A DNA stretch of 35,175 nt from Candidatus Venteria ishoeyi. Its GTDB lineage: Bacteria; Pseudomonadota; Gammaproteobacteria; Beggiatoales; Beggiatoaceae. Below the pieces are notes generated by a model, which saw nothing but the letters and a program-made list of their open reading frames with translations, was not told where the DNA came from and ran no database searches. Location of the stretch: assembly GCF_030378065.1 (NCBI RefSeq), contig NZ_JAUCGJ010000049.1, positions 1-35,175 on the forward strand, written 5' to 3'. Each line of letters opens with the position of its first letter. Position 1 is the first letter of the stretch. Positions 31,854-35,175 of the stretch are shown here, one piece after another. Both the position numbers and the translations under genes were made by a program.

Positions 31854-33557
31854 ATGAGCTTACAAGCAAGATTACTGTTGGCAATTGGCAGTGTATTGCT
31901 TTTTGCCTTTATCATCCTGGAGGCTTTTCATTTTCAGGATAGCAAACAAAATGCCGCGCAAGATCTTCAGGATCAGGCAGAAAAGGTGCGCAGTTTGTTG
32001 ATGGCTTACCGCACGACGCAACAGAAGGTTTTTCTGGAAGACAAGGTTAAACTTGATCCTGTCACCCTTAAGTTTTTACCAGCTTACGCAATAGGCCAAA
32101 TTTCACATGAATATCCCAAATGGGATAGTTCCGGTTTTAGCTTTAATAATGTCTCTGATCAACCTCGCAACCCAGAACACCAAGCGGATAAACTCGAACT
32201 GGAAGCCATAGCTTATTTTCGGAAAAATCCTGAAAAAAAAATACTATTTAAACCTTTTGAAAATGAAGTGGGCGAACCGTATTATCTTTATGCGCGTCCT
32301 ATCTGGATTAAAGAACGCTGTATTAAGTGTCATGGTAAACGCGAAGATGCCCCGGAAACCATTCGCAAGCTGTATGACAAGGCTTGGGGCTACAAAGTGG
32401 GTGATTTACGTGGTTTGATGAGTATCAAGCTACCTGCGAGTACTTTACACGCACGCACGCAAGAATCTTTCATTAACAATTTAATACTTCAACTTGCCGT
32501 TTTTATGGTGATTTTTGCTATTGTCATCTGGATATTTCGAAAATATGTAACCAGCCCTTTGCTGTCAATGGGAGAGGCCATGCGACAGGTTGCCAGGGGA
32601 CATTATGATCAGCGGATTTCTGGATTCTCTGGAGAATTTGCAACCCTGAGCGATAATTTCAACCACATGACCAAAGAACTCAACGCGCATCAGGAAGCAC
32701 TGAAAACCTTAAATAATGAGTTAGAAGATCGGGTTGAGCAGCGTACCCAGGAACTCAATGAAGCCAACCAGAAAATTCATACTTTAAATAAACAACTACG
32801 CTCAGAAAATGTGCGCATGAGCGCGGAACTGGATGTTACCCGCAAAATTCAACAAATGCTGCTGCCAAATGAACAGGAATTAAAACTGATTCCCGATCTG
32901 GATATTGCCGGATTTATGGAGCCAGCCAGTGAAGTCGGCGGTGATTATTATGACGTGCTGCAATATGAAGGCAAAGTTAAAATCGGCATTGGCGATGTTA
33001 CCGGACATGGCCTGGAAAGTGGCATGTTAATGTTGATGGTGCAAATGGCAGTACGTACCTTATTAACCAGTAATATTACTGACCCTAAAGCATTTATGGA
33101 AATTCTTAACCGTGCCATCTTTGATAATATCAAACGCATGGGGACAGATAAAAACCTGACGCTGGCATTGCTGGACTATGATAATGGTAAATTCAACCTG
33201 TCCGGGCAGCATGAAGATGTTTTAATTATGCGCCACGGCGGTTTGGTGGAACGCATTGATACCACTGATTTAGGTTTCTGGATAGGCGTTGAATCCAATA
33301 TCAGTGATTTCCTGGCATTACGTGATATTCACATCGAACCCGGTGAAGGCATGGTGTTATATACCGACGGCATTACTGAGGCCAGAAATACTGACAAACG
33401 GCAATACAGTGTTGAACGCTTGTGTACCGTGCTCAGTAATAACTGGCAATATCCTGCCGAACAAATTCGCAATGCCGTGATTGAAGATGTACATGCTTAT
33501 ATTGGCAGTGAAGAATTGCTGGATGATTTGACCTTGTTGGTGTTTAAGCGTAAATAA
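31854..33557 (+). CDS. Membrane PP2C-type phosphatase with haem-binding DUF3365 sensor
   Basis: The 567-residue protein reads: TM1 (about 8-25), a DUF3365/Tll0287-like periplasmic sensor (~30-200) with a c-type haem site CIKCH (156-160), TM2 (~204-224), HAMP, a coiled coil (DRVEQRTQELNEANQKI), and a SpoIIE/RsbU-type phosphatase domain (~330-567). Metal-binding motifs are EVGGDYYD, GDVTGHGLESGM, YTDGITEAR and DDLTLLV. It probably dephosphorylates an anti-sigma antagonist in response to redox or gas ligands. The ATG at 31854 follows GGAG by seven bases; a TTG two codons earlier is less likely. No partner anti-sigma genes are adjacent. Confidence 0.92.
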   Translation: MSLQARLLLAIGSVLLFAFIILEAFHFQDSKQNAAQDLQDQAEKVRSLLMAYRTTQQKVFLEDKVKLDPVTLKFLPAYAIGQISHEYPKWDSSGFSFNNVSDQPRNPEHQADKLELEAIAYFRKNPEKKILFKPFENEVGEPYYLYARPIWIKERCIKCHGKREDAPETIRKLYDKAWGYKVGDLRGLMSIKLPASTLHARTQESFINNLILQLAVFMVIFAIVIWIFRKYVTSPLLSMGEAMRQVARGHYDQRISGFSGEFATLSDNFNHMTKELNAHQEALKTLNNELEDRVEQRTQELNEANQKIHTLNKQLRSENVRMSAELDVTRKIQQMLLPNEQELKLIPDLDIAGFMEPASEVGGDYYDVLQYEGKVKIGIGDVTGHGLESGMLMLMVQMAVRTLLTSNITDPKAFMEILNRAIFDNIKRMGTDKNLTLALLDYDNGKFNLSGQHEDVLIMRHGGLVERIDTTDLGFWIGVESNISDFLALRDIHIEPGEGMVLYTDGITEARNTDKRQYSVERLCTVLSNNWQYPAEQIRNAVIEDVHAYIGSEELLDDLTLLVFKRK

Positions 33558-33584
33558 GCAGATAAAAGTTGGCAGTTGATAGTT

Positions 33585-33622
33585 TAACCTAAGTTTGGCG
33601 TAAACGGCTTTCAGCGTCTTTA
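33585..33622. repeat. Family-1 relic interrupted by family-2 copy 2
   Basis: The stretch TTTAACCTAAGTTTGG and CGGCTTTCAGCGTCTTTAG matches an end and the central arm of family 1 (compare the complement of copy C, GGTTTTCAGCGTCTTTAG). Similarity stops exactly where family-2 copy 2 starts. This suggests the second element inserted into the first. Confidence 0.5.
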
Positions 33623-33792
33623 GAAACGAGGATTTTATAATTCCCGAAACCTGGCTGGTCTTTTTCTCCATTTTCTGCGTTGTGCCTGTTTGGACTTAGG
33701 CAGTTACATAGCTTGCTATGCGCCTGTTTTCACGCCTTGAAAATGAATAAAAATCCTGCGCCCAGTTCCTGCACTTATTTCATCCTCACTCC
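33623..33792. repeat. Family-2 MITE-like fold-back element, copy 2
   Basis: This 170-bp copy lies in the same orientation as copy 1. It matches closely from CCTGGCTGGTCTTTTTCTCC to the right end CTCACTCC. The segment before the central hairpin differs (GTGCCTGTTTGGACTTAGG replaces part of it). TTA flanks both sides, 33620-33622 and 33793-33795. The right TTA is the stop codon of the nuclease gene on the minus strand. Confidence 0.85.
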
Positions 33793-35175
33793 TTAATATG
33801 CCTGAACCCCATACTTTAGCAACAATCTTGGCAAGATGTCATCAAGGTTCTGTACATCCTTGTCCTGCAATTCAATTAGGTTAAACCCATATTTCATATA
33901 TAAAGCTATTTTTTTCTGCTTCCTGACAAGATATTTAGGATCGTTTTCATATCCCCAATACTCAATATAAACCTTACCGGTTGGAATATAAAAATCAGAA
34001 TAGACATCTTCTTCAATAGGTAGTTTTCGCTCATAGGCATGGACGATTTCAGCCATATACAACCAATTATCAATCAGCATTTCTGCTTTAGATCGGACAA
34101 AATGTCCGTCAGCACTGCGGTGCTTGGCCTCAAATTTATCTCTAAAGCTCACCTCTTCTTTAATATCTTGTGTTACGGGAGAGAACACGGTTTCAGTGCC
34201 TTTAACATGGCCTACCGTTTCTTTCAGTGACTTTGCATCAGTAATTGACTCAGGCCAACGCACATACGGAACACCAGAGCGATTATCCTCATCCTGAATA
34301 CCGCCTTGCTTTTTGCCCTGGTCGGTTATGAGCCAGCCCTTTAAGCCTTTTTTGACCCAACCTAATTCTGACAAAATAAAATTGACTTTAGTTGGGGAAA
34401 GCTCAAATTGACGCCCAATCGTTGTGGTGCTAACAAGTGGGATTTGTGTATTATCAGGTGATTGCGGCACAATTTCTATATTGATGTCTTCAGGCCATAC
34501 AATGTACTTTCCGTACTGTTTGGACTCTTTATAGTCGCCACCTTTATGCTTACCTTTGGTGGTCAGCTGCCATACTTTGTCAGCTTTTTCGATAAGTCCT
34601 GACTCCAATAAATAAGCAAAAAGTGCTTTTGAAGCGATGCCTAATTTTTTTGCAAGTGCGGTTGTGGATATTTGTTTCATAACTATATTATTCTTTACAT
34701 GTAATTTTTTCTGATAATGTTTATTTATTGTTATGCGGCATTTTGGAAAATGAGAACATCCCCAAAATTCATTATTCTTTCCTTTTCTTGACACCATTTT
34801 TATATCGCAAGAAGAACAAGTCGGTGTTTTATAATCACCTCTGGTTATTTTTCTTAATAATTTTACTTGCTGATCTTCGGGTAAGTTATTTATTATATTA
34901 ATAATTACCACTCCAGTTACTAACTGAATGGTCAGTTTATCTATACTCTTTGCAAAGCTTATTGCCTCATCAGTAAATTCATTACTGGTCATGAAATAGC
35001 CTTTTTTTATATTTTTCTGTAGCATCACTCCCGTAAATTCGCTTATATATTTCACGCCAACTTTTTTGTTGTAAAATGATTTACATTGTGCAATTGATAC
35101 CAGTTTTTTGTATTCCTTATGAATAAGGGTAATATCAACACCGTCATCTCCACCTGAGTTTGTCAGTGCCACAAT
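33793..35175 (-). CDS. Multidomain nuclease: Mrr-like, Topo-IA zinc finger, two winged helices, PD-(D/E)XK (5' end missing)
   Basis: The reading frame is open to the window edge, with 460 codons visible. The visible N-terminus has the Mrr-type site SGGDDGVDI...IAQCKSF (D-VD with QxK). A C4 zinc finger CSSC-x17-CSHFPKC (about 118-145), as in topoisomerase IA tails, follows. Two similar winged-helix units each end in LTTKGKHKGG/LITDQGKKQGG and (Y)VxWPE(S/D)I. The last ~110 residues (RSKAEMLIDNWLY, AYERKLPI, YSDFYIP, VYIEYWG) match a second PD-(D/E)XK nuclease like that in UvrD/HelD-associated proteins. A role in DNA restriction or defence is likely. The start and any neighbours are outside the window. 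Confidence 0.85.
   Translation of the reverse strand: MVALTNSGGDDGVDITLIHKEYKKLVSIAQCKSFYNKKVGVKYISEFTGVMLQKNIKKGYFMTSNEFTDEAISFAKSIDKLTIQLVTGVVIINIINNLPEDQQVKLLRKITRGDYKTPTCSSCDIKMVSRKGKNNEFWGCSHFPKCRITINKHYQKKLHVKNNIVMKQISTTALAKKLGIASKALFAYLLESGLIEKADKVWQLTTKGKHKGGDYKESKQYGKYIVWPEDINIEIVPQSPDNTQIPLVSTTTIGRQFELSPTKVNFILSELGWVKKGLKGWLITDQGKKQGGIQDEDNRSGVPYVRWPESITDAKSLKETVGHVKGTETVFSPVTQDIKEEVSFRDKFEAKHRSADGHFVRSKAEMLIDNWLYMAEIVHAYERKLPIEEDVYSDFYIPTGKVYIEYWGYENDPKYLVRKQKKIALYMKYGFNLIELQDKDVQNLDDILPRLLLKYGVQAY

Overview
The window looks like chromosomal DNA of a sulfur-oxidising gammaproteobacterium, probably related to Thiotrichales (inference; nothing here fixes the genus). The main clue is an APS-reductase-associated electron-transfer operon, qmoA-qmoB-hdrC-hdrB. 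Supporting clues are c-type cytochromes of the b561/SHP/DHC group, a GltD/DsrL-like iron-sulfur flavoprotein, glutathione synthetase and several families of short palindromic repeats. No tRNA, rRNA, CRISPR array or complete insertion sequence was found.

Layout. Positions 1-350 (- strand) hold a RelB/DinJ-type antitoxin followed by what appears to be a YafQ-like toxin that has lost its N-terminal half. Positions 515-5778 (-) are the qmoAB-hdrCB operon with a terminator at its 3' end. Positions 6013-8299 carry a small RRM protein, a small membrane protein, an atypical SDR protein and a membrane-anchored retropepsin-like protease. Positions 8479-12402 (+) carry acylphosphatase, a large DUF349 protein and an overlapping cysteine-containing protein of unknown function. 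An alpha/beta hydrolase follows on the - strand.

Positions 13503-18028 (+) are a compact signalling operon: two nearly identical PhnD-like binding lipoproteins and a hybrid sensor kinase, with no transporter genes. Facing it (18035-21287, -) is a second signalling operon: a QseB/PmrA-type response regulator, a QseC-type kinase and a membrane class III cyclase, joined by ATGA overlaps. Divergent from that operon (21460-23664, +) are a cytochrome b561 fused to a diheme domain, an SHP-like monoheme protein and a diheme cytochrome DHC. The region between the two divergent transcripts holds two mirror-image boxes resembling PmrA/QseB sites, which suggests that the two-component system controls the cytochromes and itself.

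Positions 23912-31348 carry the GltD/DsrL-like oxidoreductase, a YcxB-like membrane protein, infA (+), thiE, gshB, and three sugar-nucleotide-type enzymes (one Gfo/Idh/MocA, two SDRs). Positions 31854-33557 (+) encode a haem-binding-sensor PP2C phosphatase, bracketed by two direct copies of a 158-170 bp palindromic element. The right edge holds an incomplete multidomain nuclease (Mrr-like, zinc finger, two winged helices, second PD-(D/E)XK domain).

Repeats are the other strong theme. Family 1 is a ~130 bp element with AACCTGA(A/G)TTCG-type inverted ends (three near-complete copies, one truncated, two relics). Family 2 is a 158-170 bp fold-back with TTA on both sides (two copies). Family 3 is an AGACCTTCCAGGTT palindrome (two copies). 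Several of them end on or within a few bases of a stop codon.
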